A stretch of DNA of 60,570 nt from Nocardia nova NBRC 15556 (lineage in GTDB: Bacteria; Actinomycetota; Actinomycetes; Mycobacteriales; Mycobacteriaceae), in contig NZ_BDBN01000066.1 of the NCBI RefSeq assembly GCF_001613005.1, positions 1 to 60,570 on the forward strand, given 5' to 3'. The position numbers were made by a program, and so were the translations under genes. Positions 23,541 to 32,623 of the stretch are shown here, piece after piece. The number at the start of each line of letters is the position of its first letter. The stretch's first letter is position 1. The notes beneath the pieces were generated by a model. The model was given only the letters and a program-made list of their open reading frames with translations, made no database searches and was not told the DNA's origin.

Positions 23541-24176
23541 TCAGGCGGCGTCGGCCGCCCGGGCGCTGACGTACTGCAGCAGGCCGTGCACTTCCTGCAC
23601 GATATCCACCAGCCCGGATTCGGCGAACAGTTTCGGGAACGTGTCGAGGTCGAATACGTGGAGCCCGCCCGCCCCGCCGACCGCGCTCGAGACCTCGCCC
23701 ACCCAGCCCTGCGGGCGGTGACTGGTGCTGATCGCGATGCGACCGCCGGGCGCGAGCACCCGGATCATCTCGGCGGCGGCGGTCAGCGGATTCGGAATCA
23801 GATACAGCGCACCGAAACAACAGACCGCGTCGAAGCTGTTGTCGGGGAAGGGAAGCCGGCGAGCGTCGCCGCGGACGTAGCCGGCCCGTGGGCCGGAGTT
23901 GTCGGCGACGGCCTGCCGCAGCATCGGCACCGAGAAATCGATGCCCACCGCGTATCCGGGGCCGATATGTTCACTCAGGTAATGGGTGAAATTGCCCGGC
24001 CCGCAAGCGATGTCGAGCACCCGGTCGCCCGCGTCGAGGCGCAAGGTCCGCACCGCGTCACGGCGATCGGCCTGCATGGTGCGCCCGGTGGCCAGTAGAA
24101 AGCTGGTCGGCCGCCACGCCCGCTCGTAGAGCAGGGCGAAGACCGGATTGTTCATGGTGCGGCGTGCGAGATTCAC
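23541..24176 (-). CDS. class I SAM-dependent methyltransferase
   Basis: This is a 211-residue methyltransferase of the UbiE/type 11 kind. SAM motif I is VLDIACGPGNFTHYL, motif II/post-I is VGIDFSVPML, and motif VI has LAPGGRIAIST. The N-terminus has an extra helix with ARRTMNNPVFALLYERAW. Its ATG overlaps the stop of the DUF4873 gene upstream (ATGA at 24173-24176). It is probably co-transcribed with that gene and divergent from the AurF-like oxygenase. The substrate is unknown. Confidence 0.85.
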   Translation of the reverse strand: MNLARRTMNNPVFALLYERAWRPTSFLLATGRTMQADRRDAVRTLRLDAGDRVLDIACGPGNFTHYLSEHIGPGYAVGIDFSVPMLRQAVADNSGPRAGYVRGDARRLPFPDNSFDAVCCFGALYLIPNPLTAAAEMIRVLAPGGRIAISTSHRPQGWVGEVSSAVGGAGGLHVFDLDTFPKLFAESGLVDIVQEVHGLLQYVSARAADAA

Positions 24177-24496
24177 CGGGTCATCCTCGCGTCGAGGTCG
24201 TCTGCTGTCGAGATCCGGTACGGCGGTGCGCTGTGCCCGACGAGCCGCAGTCGCCCCCAGAAGTCGCGATCACCGAGGATCGCGTTCGCGGCGCCTTCGG
24301 TGGTCCGCAACTCGACGCGCTGCTTCCGGTTGCCGGCCGCCGCATCCAGCGCCGCATCCGGATCGACGCGTCCGTACCAGCGGTAGATGCCGTCGATCGG
24401 CTGGCGATGGCCGCGCAGCCGCACTCGGACGGCGAACTCCCGATCGCCCAGCACGACGACGGCCGGCCCCAGATAATCCGCATCGGGTTGCCGCAT
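24173..24496 (-). CDS. DUF4873 domain protein
   Basis: This encodes 107 residues from ATG 24496 (MRQPDADYLGPAVVVLGD), with GGAAAGG upstream; a longer reading to 24577 crosses the promoter. The repeat-like beta pattern (YLGPAVVV, VRVRLRGHRQPIDGIYRWYG, FWGRLRLVGHSAPPYRIS) is that of DUF4873. From memory, this domain occurs next to or fused to flavin monooxygenases of secondary metabolism. It is coupled to the methyltransferase. No catalytic role is known to me. Confidence 0.7.
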   Translation of the reverse strand: MRQPDADYLGPAVVVLGDREFAVRVRLRGHRQPIDGIYRWYGRVDPDAALDAAAGNRKQRVELRTTEGAANAILGDRDFWGRLRLVGHSAPPYRISTADDLDARMTR

Positions 24497-24532
24497 GATC
24501 GCCTTTCCGAGCTGCGCGTCAGGTCCTGCCGC

Positions 24533-24562
24533 ACTATAGCCGTGACAATGAGTAATAGGTAA
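24533..24562 (-). promoter_or_regulatory. promoter of the DUF4873-methyltransferase operon
   Basis: On the minus strand, TTACCT (24562-24557) and TATAGT (24538-24533) are separated by 18 bases. They sit about 37 bases ahead of the ATG at 24496. The surrounding AT-rich patch, with GTAATA repeated, also lies upstream of the rightward AurF-like gene. Confidence 0.55.
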
Positions 24563-24659
24563 TATCGAGTGTGCCACCGCTCACATCGGTCGGCAAATGC
24601 GCCGACGGTGAGCACGGACAACGCGCCGGCCGCGGCGTAGCGGCAGAACGGTGAAGCCG

Positions 24660-25586
24660 ATGACACAGCACACCGACAATCTCGCGGGGGACGGTTTCGA
24701 CGGGCGCGAGCGCGTGGCCCAGCGGCTGCTTCGCTCGTCGGCGGAACACTTCTACGACGCCGATATCGACATCGACTGGGAGCAGCCGTGGGCCCCGGAC
24801 AAGGCGTGGCTGCCCGAACACCGGATCTCGCTCTACGGCACTCCGCTGTGGGATCGGCTCACTGCCGAGCAGCGGATCGAACTCGGCAAACACGAATTGG
24901 TGAGCCTGCTGTCGTTCGGGATCGTCGCCGAGGGGCTGCTCAGCAAGTATCTGCTGCGCATCGTCGCACGCGACCCGACCTCGCAGCATGCGATGTACGC
25001 GCTCACCGAACTGAGCGAGGAAGCGCGCCATTCGATCATGTTCGCGCGGCTCATCGACAAGACCGGAATACCGCCGTATCGGCCGGTGGCGCTCAACCGG
25101 ATGCAGCTGCGGGTCGCCGAACACTTCCCGATCGGTCCGGTCGTCTACGCCGGCACGCTGCTGATCGAGGAGATCCTCGATCGCGGTCAACGAGAAGCCA
25201 TGGCCGACAGCACTGTTCAGCCGCATGTGCGGCAGTTGATGCGGATTCACGTGCTGGAGGAGGCGCGGCACATCGGTTTCGCCCGCGATGCGCTGGCGCG
25301 CGGGATGGCCCGGCGTTCGCGGTGGCAGCGGCTGCCGCATCAACTCCTGCTGGCCTACTTCGCGCTGGTGCTGTATCCGATGCTCGTCAATCCGCAGGTC
25401 TATCGCGCGGTGGGTATCGACCCCCGGCGCGGATTCGCCGCGGCCTTCACCGGCCCGCAGTACCGGCGGACGATGAGTTTCCTGTCCGAGCCGATGCTGC
25501 GCTATTTCGACGAGGTCGGCATGCTCGACGGCGCGGCGGTGCACGCGCTGTGGCGGCTGACCCGTTCACTGCCCGACGATCTGTGA
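24660..25586 (+). CDS. AurF-type diiron oxygenase
   Basis: This encodes 308 residues of the p-aminobenzoate N-oxygenase AurF family. The four-helix diiron site is visible as ELSEEARHSIMF (Glu, ExxH), LLIEEILD (Glu) and HVLEEARHIGFA (ExxRH). Family members oxidise arylamines to nitro groups or act on other substrates with a non-haem diiron centre. Mycobacterial relatives of unknown substrate also exist. ATG 24660 has GGTGAA upstream; GTG 24651 is possible. It is divergent from the DUF4873-methyltransferase pair across 163 bases. There is no ferredoxin or reductase gene adjacent. Confidence 0.82.
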   Translation: MTQHTDNLAGDGFDGRERVAQRLLRSSAEHFYDADIDIDWEQPWAPDKAWLPEHRISLYGTPLWDRLTAEQRIELGKHELVSLLSFGIVAEGLLSKYLLRIVARDPTSQHAMYALTELSEEARHSIMFARLIDKTGIPPYRPVALNRMQLRVAEHFPIGPVVYAGTLLIEEILDRGQREAMADSTVQPHVRQLMRIHVLEEARHIGFARDALARGMARRSRWQRLPHQLLLAYFALVLYPMLVNPQVYRAVGIDPRRGFAAAFTGPQYRRTMSFLSEPMLRYFDEVGMLDGAAVHALWRLTRSLPDDL

Positions 25587-25617
25587 ACGGGCCTGCCGCC
25601 GCAAGCTCTTCCGTCGT

Positions 25618-26859
25618 TCAGGCGCGCTCGACCTCGATGGTCATCCCGGCCCGCCGCAAGCGATCGGTGAGGGGATCGCCCATGGCGGAGGCGGGCGTGA
25701 GGATGCCCGCCAATTCCGGGAGTTCGTCGAAGGCCAGGCACAGTCCGGCCTCGCCGAGCATCACCGAGGTGGCCTGATAGCCGGGGTCGCCCTGTCCGGC
25801 GAAGGTGCAGACGTACCGTGCGCCCGAGGTGGTGTCGGCGAAGGTCTTCATGGTGAACCAGCCACTACGGCGGGCCTGCTCGCCGGGGCCGGTGCCCGGC
25901 TTCGGCAGGATCCGGTCCAGGAGCCGGCGCCCCACCGATACGCGGGAGAGCAGGGCGCCGGCGGTCATAGTGGCGACGATGCCGCCCGCCATACCCGCGG
26001 CGACCAGCGGTGCTGCCGGCGAGCTTCCGGCGCTCATCACCTCGCGATAGCGGAAGTTCTTGCCGTACACCCAGCCCAGCAGGCCGTTGCTGCGCCGCAC
26101 CACCTTGGTGTTGTGCGCGGCCATCACGAAGGTGGCGACCCAGCCGTCGAGGCTGGGGTCGATCGCCGAGGCGCGCGAGAGAGCCTGATCGGACTGCCGG
26201 CCCACATCGGGTTCCATCGACTTGTCGGGGCTCAGCGAATACGGGTGCGAGAGCACCGAACCCTTGGCCGGATCGGTGGCGATAGCCTCCATCATCGCCC
26301 GCCCGGAGTCGATGGTGCCGCCGCTGGCGCCGCCCTTGAGCCAGGCCACCAGGGTGGTGTCGGTGAGCTCCCCGGTGTTGTCCTCGACCGACCGGCGGTA
26401 GAGCCGATAAACGCTCAGATCCGACGGAATCGAGTCGTAGCCACAAGAATTCACGATTTTCGCGCCGGTTTCGGCGGCCCGCTCGCCGAACCGATCGATA
26501 CATTCGCGGATGAACAGCGGCTCGCCGGTGAGGTCCGCGTAGTGGGTGCCGGCATTCGCGCAGGCCTGGGCCAGGGGCAGGCCGTACCGCAGATACGGGC
26601 CCACGGTGGTGACCACGACCTTGGTCCGGGCCGCCAGCGCGTCCAGTGCCGCCTGGTCGGAGGAATCGGCGACCAGCAGCGGCCAGATCGCCGCCCCGCC
26701 GCCGAGTTCGTCGCGCACCGCGGTGAGTTTCTCCGGCGAACGGCCCGCGAGGGCGATACGCGCATCCGCGGGCGCGGCCTCGGCCAGATACTGCGCGGTC
26801 AGCCGGCCGACGAACCCCGTCGCGCCGAACAGTACGAGGTCGAATTCCCTGTCGGTCAT
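25618..26859 (-). CDS. trans-acting enoyl reductase / saccharopine dehydrogenase-like protein
   Basis: This encodes 413 residues from MTDREFDLVLFGATGFVGRL, a Rossmann NAD(P) motif (GATGFVG). It then has AGRSPEKL and the YADLTGEP region typical of the saccharopine-dehydrogenase-like family that includes Rv2449c and the trans-acting enoyl reductase Rv2953 of phthiocerol lipid synthesis. A hydrophobic segment (APLVAAGMAGGIVATMTAGALL) lies in the C-terminal half. ATG 26859 is chosen by similarity to Rv2449c; ATG 26865 is equally possible. The specific role is uncertain, since no polyketide synthase is encoded here. Confidence 0.8.
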   Translation of the reverse strand: MTDREFDLVLFGATGFVGRLTAQYLAEAAPADARIALAGRSPEKLTAVRDELGGGAAIWPLLVADSSDQAALDALAARTKVVVTTVGPYLRYGLPLAQACANAGTHYADLTGEPLFIRECIDRFGERAAETGAKIVNSCGYDSIPSDLSVYRLYRRSVEDNTGELTDTTLVAWLKGGASGGTIDSGRAMMEAIATDPAKGSVLSHPYSLSPDKSMEPDVGRQSDQALSRASAIDPSLDGWVATFVMAAHNTKVVRRSNGLLGWVYGKNFRYREVMSAGSSPAAPLVAAGMAGGIVATMTAGALLSRVSVGRRLLDRILPKPGTGPGEQARRSGWFTMKTFADTTSGARYVCTFAGQGDPGYQATSVMLGEAGLCLAFDELPELAGILTPASAMGDPLTDRLRRAGMTIEVERA

Positions 26860-26885
26860 GCCCATCCCATTCTCGTGGTGGCCGA

Positions 26886-28328
<1,443 letters not shown>

Positions 28329-28427
28329 TGATGACCTCCGTTGATGCCCCGCCTGGCCGGTCTTCAGCGTAGCCAAGCGCGAGCCGTCGGCCCAGAGACG
28401 GCGAGCACGGATTCCTTCGCGGGCGAA

Positions 28428-29150
28428 TCAGCCCAGGTCGGCCTCGGGAAGTTCGTGCGGCACGGCGTTGAACTTCTCCGGCGAACCACCCGCCCGGACC
28501 ATGCCCTCGATAGCGCTCCACACCATCATCGCCAGATGGTCGAGCATGCGATCGGCCGACATCGAGCGGTTGCTGATCCACCAGTCGGTGGCCAGCTGCA
28601 CACCGCCGACGATCACGTACGAATACAGCAGCACGCCCTCGGTGTCGACGCCGCGATCGAAGGCCTTGGTCTGCACCACCACCGAAACCACGTCGGCGAA
28701 CAGCTTCTCGAAATCGGCGAGGCTGGACTTGTCGGTGGTCGAGCCGTTGCCCATGATGAAGCGGTAGACGTCGATATCGGCCTCGACGGTGTGCACGTAG
28801 GCGGCCAGAGTGTTGCGGACCAGCTGATATTCGTCGGCGTCGTCGCTGATCGCCTCGTAGATCCGCGGCATCAGCGTGGTCTCGATGAACCGTTCCATGG
28901 TGGCGCGGGTCAGATCGGACTTGTCCGAGAAGTAGCGATAGAGGACGGTTTTGGATACGCCGATCTCCGCGGCGATCTCGTCCATCCCGACATCGCCGCC
29001 GCGTTTGCGGATAGCGGCGAGGGTGCCGTCGACGAGTTCTTCCCTGCGGTCGATCTTGTGCTGGTGCCAGCGCCGCTTGCGACCGTCCACCCGGCCGGGG
29101 CGCACCGCAGCGGAGTCGACGGCAGCGCTCGCGGCACGATGTGTGGTCAT
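28428..29150 (-). CDS. TetR family transcriptional regulator (Rv0472c-like)
   Basis: This encodes 240 residues. A basic leader (RVDGRKRRWHQHKIDRREEL) precedes the HTH (MDEIAAEIGVSKTVLYRYFS, about residues 54-75), and a helical ligand domain follows (TDWWISNRSMSADRM). From synteny it corresponds to Rv0472c of M. tuberculosis, divergent from the DUF445 gene (Rv0473) as here. The start is ATG 29150; the N-terminal extension may be shorter in reality. The 183-base gap to the divergent gene should hold its operator, but I saw no perfect palindrome there. Confidence 0.88.
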   Translation of the reverse strand: MTTHRAASAAVDSAAVRPGRVDGRKRRWHQHKIDRREELVDGTLAAIRKRGGDVGMDEIAAEIGVSKTVLYRYFSDKSDLTRATMERFIETTLMPRIYEAISDDADEYQLVRNTLAAYVHTVEADIDVYRFIMGNGSTTDKSSLADFEKLFADVVSVVVQTKAFDRGVDTEGVLLYSYVIVGGVQLATDWWISNRSMSADRMLDHLAMMVWSAIEGMVRAGGSPEKFNAVPHELPEADLG

Positions 29151-29333
29151 GCTCGAGGGGACTCCTGGATCCGGGGATAAGGGCACCACCAGCTTAAGTC
29201 CTTCGCCGAGGTGATGTTCCCGGTTCGCCGAGTGGCCCGGCTCTCGGCTCGGGGGCGTTCGCCGGAGGCGGGCGCGGGCGGGGGGTGCGCGGGCGCACGC
29301 CGGCGACGCCGATATTCCGGCCAGAATGGGGAT

Positions 29334-30725
29334 ATGGAGCAATCTGCCGGCAGCGCCCCCGTCCTGGCGGAAGCGAACGCGCACCCCGATACCCGGGCGG
29401 GAGTGGGAAATGCCACACGGTCCTCGGCCCGGGGCGCGCCCGGACCACCGTCTTCGTTCGCCGACCTGATGGACGAATCCGGGAAGAAACGCGATCTGCG
29501 CAAGATGAAGATGGTCGCGACCGGCTTCCTGGTGGCGGCCACGGTCGTCTATCTGGTCTGTTGCTGGCTCGGCTCGAACGGTATCGGCGGCAGCTGGGTC
29601 GGCTACGTGCGCGCGGCCTCGGAGGCCGGCATGGTCGGCGCGCTGGCGGACTGGTTCGCGGTCACGGCGCTGTTCCGGCATCCGCTGGGCCTGCCCATTC
29701 CGCACACCGCGATCATCCGCAAGAAGAAGGATCAGCTCGGCACCAGCCTGGGCGATTTCGTCCGCACCAATTTCCTCTCGCCCGACACCGTGGCGACGAA
29801 GGTGAATTCGGCGCAGATCTCGTTGCGCCTCGGAACGTGGATGGCCGATTTCCGGCACGCCGCGCGGGTGTCGGAGGAGTCGTCGACCATTCTGCGTGCG
29901 GTGATCGGCGCGCTGCGCGACTCCGATGTCGAGCAGGTCATCGACCAGACCATCGTCAAGCGCATCGCCGAACCGCAGTGGGGGCCGCCGATCGGGCGGG
30001 TGCTCGCCGAACTGCTGGCCGAGAACCGGCAGGAGCCGCTGCTGGATCTGCTGGCCGAACGCGCCCACCAGTGGGCGCTGGCGAGTCAGGAGACCCTGGA
30101 CCGGATCGTCATGCGCGACGCCCCGTCGTGGGCGCCGAAATTCGCCAATATCCTGCTTTCGGAGAAGATCTACCGGGAATTGGTGGAATTCACCTGGAAG
30201 ATTCGCTCACAACCCGATCACGAAGTGCGAATGGCGGCGAACCGATTTCTCGAGGATTTCGCTCGCGATCTGCAGTACGACGAGGCGATGATCGCCAAGG
30301 CCGAGCGGGTGAAGGCCGAGATCATGGGGCGCGAGGAAATAACCGGAATGGCGCGTGCGACCTGGCGTGCGGCCAAACGGATGATCCTGGAATCGGCCGA
30401 CGATCCGAACAGCACCTTGCGCCGCAAGATCTCGGAGAATGTGCAGCAGTTGGGTCAGCGTCTGGTCGACGAACCCGAACTGACAAAACAAGTGGACGCT
30501 TGGGTTGAACGCGGTGTGAGATATCTCGTCGCCAACTACGGTTCCGAGATCGCGGCCCTGATCAGCGACACGGTTGCCCGCTGGGATGCCGAGGAGGCGA
30601 GTCGCAAGATCGAATTGCAGGCGGGGCGCGATCTGCAATTCATCCGGATCAACGGAACGGTGGTCGGATCACTTGCCGGCCTGGCGATTTACGCCGTATC
30701 CCATTTACTCTTCCCAGGCTTCTGA
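29334..30725 (+). CDS. DUF445 family membrane protein (Rv0473-like)
   Basis: This encodes 463 residues from ATG 29334, with a GGGG-type site upstream. After a disordered start come two hydrophobic segments (ATGFLVAATVVYLVCCWLG, and SEAGMVGALADWFAVTALF with the family's ADWFAV motif). Then comes a long helical cytosolic or external domain, and a final hydrophobic segment (GSLAGLAIYAVSHLLFPG). DUF445 proteins are conserved in bacteria without a firm function. Position and order match Rv0473. Confidence 0.88.
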   Translation: MEQSAGSAPVLAEANAHPDTRAGVGNATRSSARGAPGPPSSFADLMDESGKKRDLRKMKMVATGFLVAATVVYLVCCWLGSNGIGGSWVGYVRAASEAGMVGALADWFAVTALFRHPLGLPIPHTAIIRKKKDQLGTSLGDFVRTNFLSPDTVATKVNSAQISLRLGTWMADFRHAARVSEESSTILRAVIGALRDSDVEQVIDQTIVKRIAEPQWGPPIGRVLAELLAENRQEPLLDLLAERAHQWALASQETLDRIVMRDAPSWAPKFANILLSEKIYRELVEFTWKIRSQPDHEVRMAANRFLEDFARDLQYDEAMIAKAERVKAEIMGREEITGMARATWRAAKRMILESADDPNSTLRRKISENVQQLGQRLVDEPELTKQVDAWVERGVRYLVANYGSEIAALISDTVARWDAEEASRKIELQAGRDLQFIRINGTVVGSLAGLAIYAVSHLLFPGF

Positions 30726-30753
30726 CGGCCGCTGCCCGAAGTTTGCTGAAATA

Positions 30754-30798
30754 GTGCTAACAAGGGTGCTTGCAAGAGTTAGCACCCTCATTTAGAAT
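30754..30798 (+). promoter_or_regulatory. promoter and nested operators of the XRE-hbhA operon
   Basis: A strong promoter is visible: TTGCAA (30770-30775), a 17-base spacer, then TAGAAT (30793-30798). Two interlocked inverted repeats cover its -35. GTGCTAAC (30754-30761) pairs with GTTAGCAC (30778-30785), and GGGTGCT (30764-30770) pairs with AGCACCC (30781-30787). The position suggests autoregulation by the XRE protein encoded just downstream. Confidence 0.7.
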
Positions 30799-30831
30799 CG
30801 ACCGTACAACCGCCGGAAGGTGAGCAGTGTG

Positions 30832-31449
30832 ATGGCACAGGAACCAGAGGTTTCTGATCGGAACACGGGGGAAACCGCAGAGACGTCTGCGGTTCCCGGA
30901 GACCGGGTGGGTCGCGTAGCCAACGCGGCGCACGACATCGGAGGCTTCATCCGGGCGCAGCGGGAGGCCGCTCAGGTCTCGTTGCGTCAGCTCGCACAGC
31001 TGGCGGGGGTGAGCAATCCGTACCTGAGTCAGATCGAGCGCGGATTGCGCAACCCGTCCGCCGAGGTACTCACGCAGATCGCCAAGGGTCTGCGCGTGTC
31101 TTCGGAGGTCTTGTACGTCCGGGCCGGCTATCTCGAACAGAGAGAGCACAGCCCGGTGCGGGACGCACTGCTGGCCGATACCGACATCACGGAACGGCAG
31201 AAGCAGGTGCTCCTGGACATCTACGAATCGTTCCGCCGCGAAAACGGGGGGAACGACAACGGAGGGAACGTCTCGGAATCCGTTCAGGGGGAATCCGAGG
31301 GGGGCGTTCCAGGGGGGAGCAGGGGCGGTGTGCCCGAGAGCCCGAGGGGCGGTGCACCCGAAAGCCCAAGGGACAACGAGGTTCCGCACCATGCCACCGA
31401 TGGCAGTACTACCGAAATCTCGCCACGCCAGGAGAGCGAACAACCATGA
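30832..31449 (+). CDS. XRE family HTH regulator upstream of hbhA (Rv0474-like)
   Basis: This encodes about 205 residues. A disordered start precedes the HTH (about residues 43-100), with VSLRQLAQLAGVSNPYLSQI then ERGLRNPSAEVLTQIAKGLR. The C-terminal 70 residues are Gly/Glu/Pro/Ser-rich with a repeated GGxPESPRG unit encoded by near-identical 24-base units. The start is uncertain among GTG 30820, GTG 30829 and ATG 30832; GGAAGGTGA lies upstream and favours 30829 or 30832. Its stop overlaps the hbhA ATG (31446-31449), so it is coupled to the adhesin gene. It probably binds the palindromes over its own promoter. Confidence 0.85.
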   Translation: MAQEPEVSDRNTGETAETSAVPGDRVGRVANAAHDIGGFIRAQREAAQVSLRQLAQLAGVSNPYLSQIERGLRNPSAEVLTQIAKGLRVSSEVLYVRAGYLEQREHSPVRDALLADTDITERQKQVLLDIYESFRRENGGNDNGGNVSESVQGESEGGVPGGSRGGVPESPRGGAPESPRDNEVPHHATDGSTTEISPRQESEQP

Positions 31450-32126
31450 CCCAGCCCAACGTCACTGTGACCAAGCCGATCTACGCGACCGTCGGAGCCG
31501 GTGACGCGCTCTACGCGGCGGTCAACGACATCGTCGACCGCGTCCGCGACCGCGCCGCCACCGTCGATGTGAACTCCCGCGTCGAGGAGGCTCGCGAGCG
31601 CCTGTCGAATCTGCCGGCCGATGTGCAGGATCAGATCGAGACGCTGCGCGGCCGCCTGACCGGACTGCCCTCCGAACTGCCGGACGACCTCGCCGAACTG
31701 CGCGAGAAGTTCACCCCGGAGGAGCTGCGCAAGCTGGTCGACCAGTACTACCGCCAGCTGGTGGATCTCTACTCGGATCTGGCCGTGCGCGGCGAGGAGA
31801 CCGTCGACCGGCTGCGTTCCAACCCCGGCTTCGACGAGCGTTTCGACAAGGTGGAGAACATCTACACCGATGTCGTCACCCGGGCCGAGGATGTGCTGAC
31901 CAAGGTGTCCGATCAGGCTCGCGGGTTTCTGGGTAAAGCGGCCGAGCAGGCCGACGAGGCCGCCGCGGTCGTCGACGCCGAGGTCGTCGCGGTGACCACC
32001 GAGGCTGCCGCCGAGGAGCCCGCCCCGGCCAAGAAGGCCCCGGCGAAGAAGGCCCCCGCCAAGAAGGCGCCGGCCAAGCCCACCACCACCACCACCGCGA
32101 AGAAGACCACTCCGGCCAAGAAGTAA
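31446..32126 (+). CDS. hbhA: heparin-binding haemagglutinin
   Basis: This encodes 226 residues. The N-terminal and central parts form a coiled coil (VNSRVEEARERLSNLPADVQ onward). The C-terminus is the hallmark Lys/Ala/Pro repeat (KKAPAKKAPAKKAPAK, then a Thr run and KKTTPAKK) that binds heparan sulfate in mycobacteria. HBHA is a surface protein without a classical signal peptide, also linked to lipid inclusions. The Lys-rich tail is shorter and more regular than in M. tuberculosis. Translation is coupled to the XRE gene by ATGA. A strong hairpin follows 73 bases after the stop. Confidence 0.93.
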   Translation: MTQPNVTVTKPIYATVGAGDALYAAVNDIVDRVRDRAATVDVNSRVEEARERLSNLPADVQDQIETLRGRLTGLPSELPDDLAELREKFTPEELRKLVDQYYRQLVDLYSDLAVRGEETVDRLRSNPGFDERFDKVENIYTDVVTRAEDVLTKVSDQARGFLGKAAEQADEAAAVVDAEVVAVTTEAAAEEPAPAKKAPAKKAPAKKAPAKPTTTTTAKKTTPAKK

Positions 32127-32198
32127 TTCGGCCGCAGCAAAGACCGGCCGAGGGGTAATCCGGAACCGTCACACGGATCCGGGTCGTACCGGATCCCG

Positions 32199-32234
32199 CA
32201 ACGCCCGCATGCGCACTGCCGCATGCGGGCGTTG
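32199..32234 (+). terminator. 15-bp perfect hairpin between hbhA and DUF2516 gene
   Basis: CAACGCCCGCATGCG (32199-32213) and CGCATGCGGGCGTTG (32220-32234) pair perfectly around a 6-base loop, followed by CTTCT. It ends the hbhA transcript. The right arm ends only 8 bases before the ATG of the next gene, so it may also mask that gene's ribosome binding region. Confidence 0.75.
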
Positions 32235-32242
32235 CTTCTATC

Positions 32243-32539
32243 ATGGGTGCTGTGTACCAGCTGACTAGTGCAATCCTGTGGCTGCTCTGGCTCGCCGCGA
32301 TGGCCGCGACCATCTTCGCGCTGGTGCATGCGATCCGGCAGCGCGCCGACGCGTTCACGGCCGTGGACAAACTCACCAAACCGATCTGGGTGTCGATTCT
32401 GGCGGTCGCCCTCGGTTTCCTGCTGCTCGCTCGCACGCCGGTGGGATTGCTGGGGATCGCCGCGGTGATCGCCACGGGTATCTATCTGGCCGATGTGCGG
32501 CCTAAGGTCGACGAAATTCAGCGCGGTCCGCGCTGGTAA
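32243..32539 (+). CDS. DUF2516 family membrane protein (Rv0476-like)
   Basis: This is a 98-residue protein with two or three hydrophobic segments (LTSAILWLLWLAAMAATIFA and PIWVSILAVALGFLLLA) and a conserved charged end (YLADVRPKVDEIQRG). It matches DUF2516, found after hbhA in mycobacteria and nocardiae. The start is ATG 32243 or GTG 32252 (MYQLTSA). No clean ribosome binding site exists because a hairpin occupies the space. The function is unknown. Confidence 0.85.
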   Translation: MGAVYQLTSAILWLLWLAAMAATIFALVHAIRQRADAFTAVDKLTKPIWVSILAVALGFLLLARTPVGLLGIAAVIATGIYLADVRPKVDEIQRGPRW

Positions 32540-32554
32540 AACAGCGAACCCCGC

Positions 32555-32574
32555 GCTTGCACTAGCAAGCACCC
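32555..32574. promoter_or_regulatory. palindrome upstream of the first paralogous hydrolase
   Basis: GCTTGC-ACTA-GCAAGC (32555-32570) is a perfect inverted repeat, followed by ACCC. The same 19 bases occur upstream of the second hydrolase at 33846-33864. Ten bases (GGGTGCTTGC on the other strand) also match the XRE promoter site at 30764-30773. Confidence 0.7.
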
Positions 32575-32623
32575 ACTCCTTCGGGTTACTGTATCGATCG
32601 GTAACACACAAAGGAGTGTTCTC

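Noticed and set aside
30754..30787. CIRCE element (HrcA site) upstream of the XRE gene
   Set aside because: The arms contain GTGCTAA/TTAGCAC but in the reversed order and with a 16-base spacer; CIRCE is TTAGCACTC-N9-GAGTGCTAA. No chaperone gene follows.
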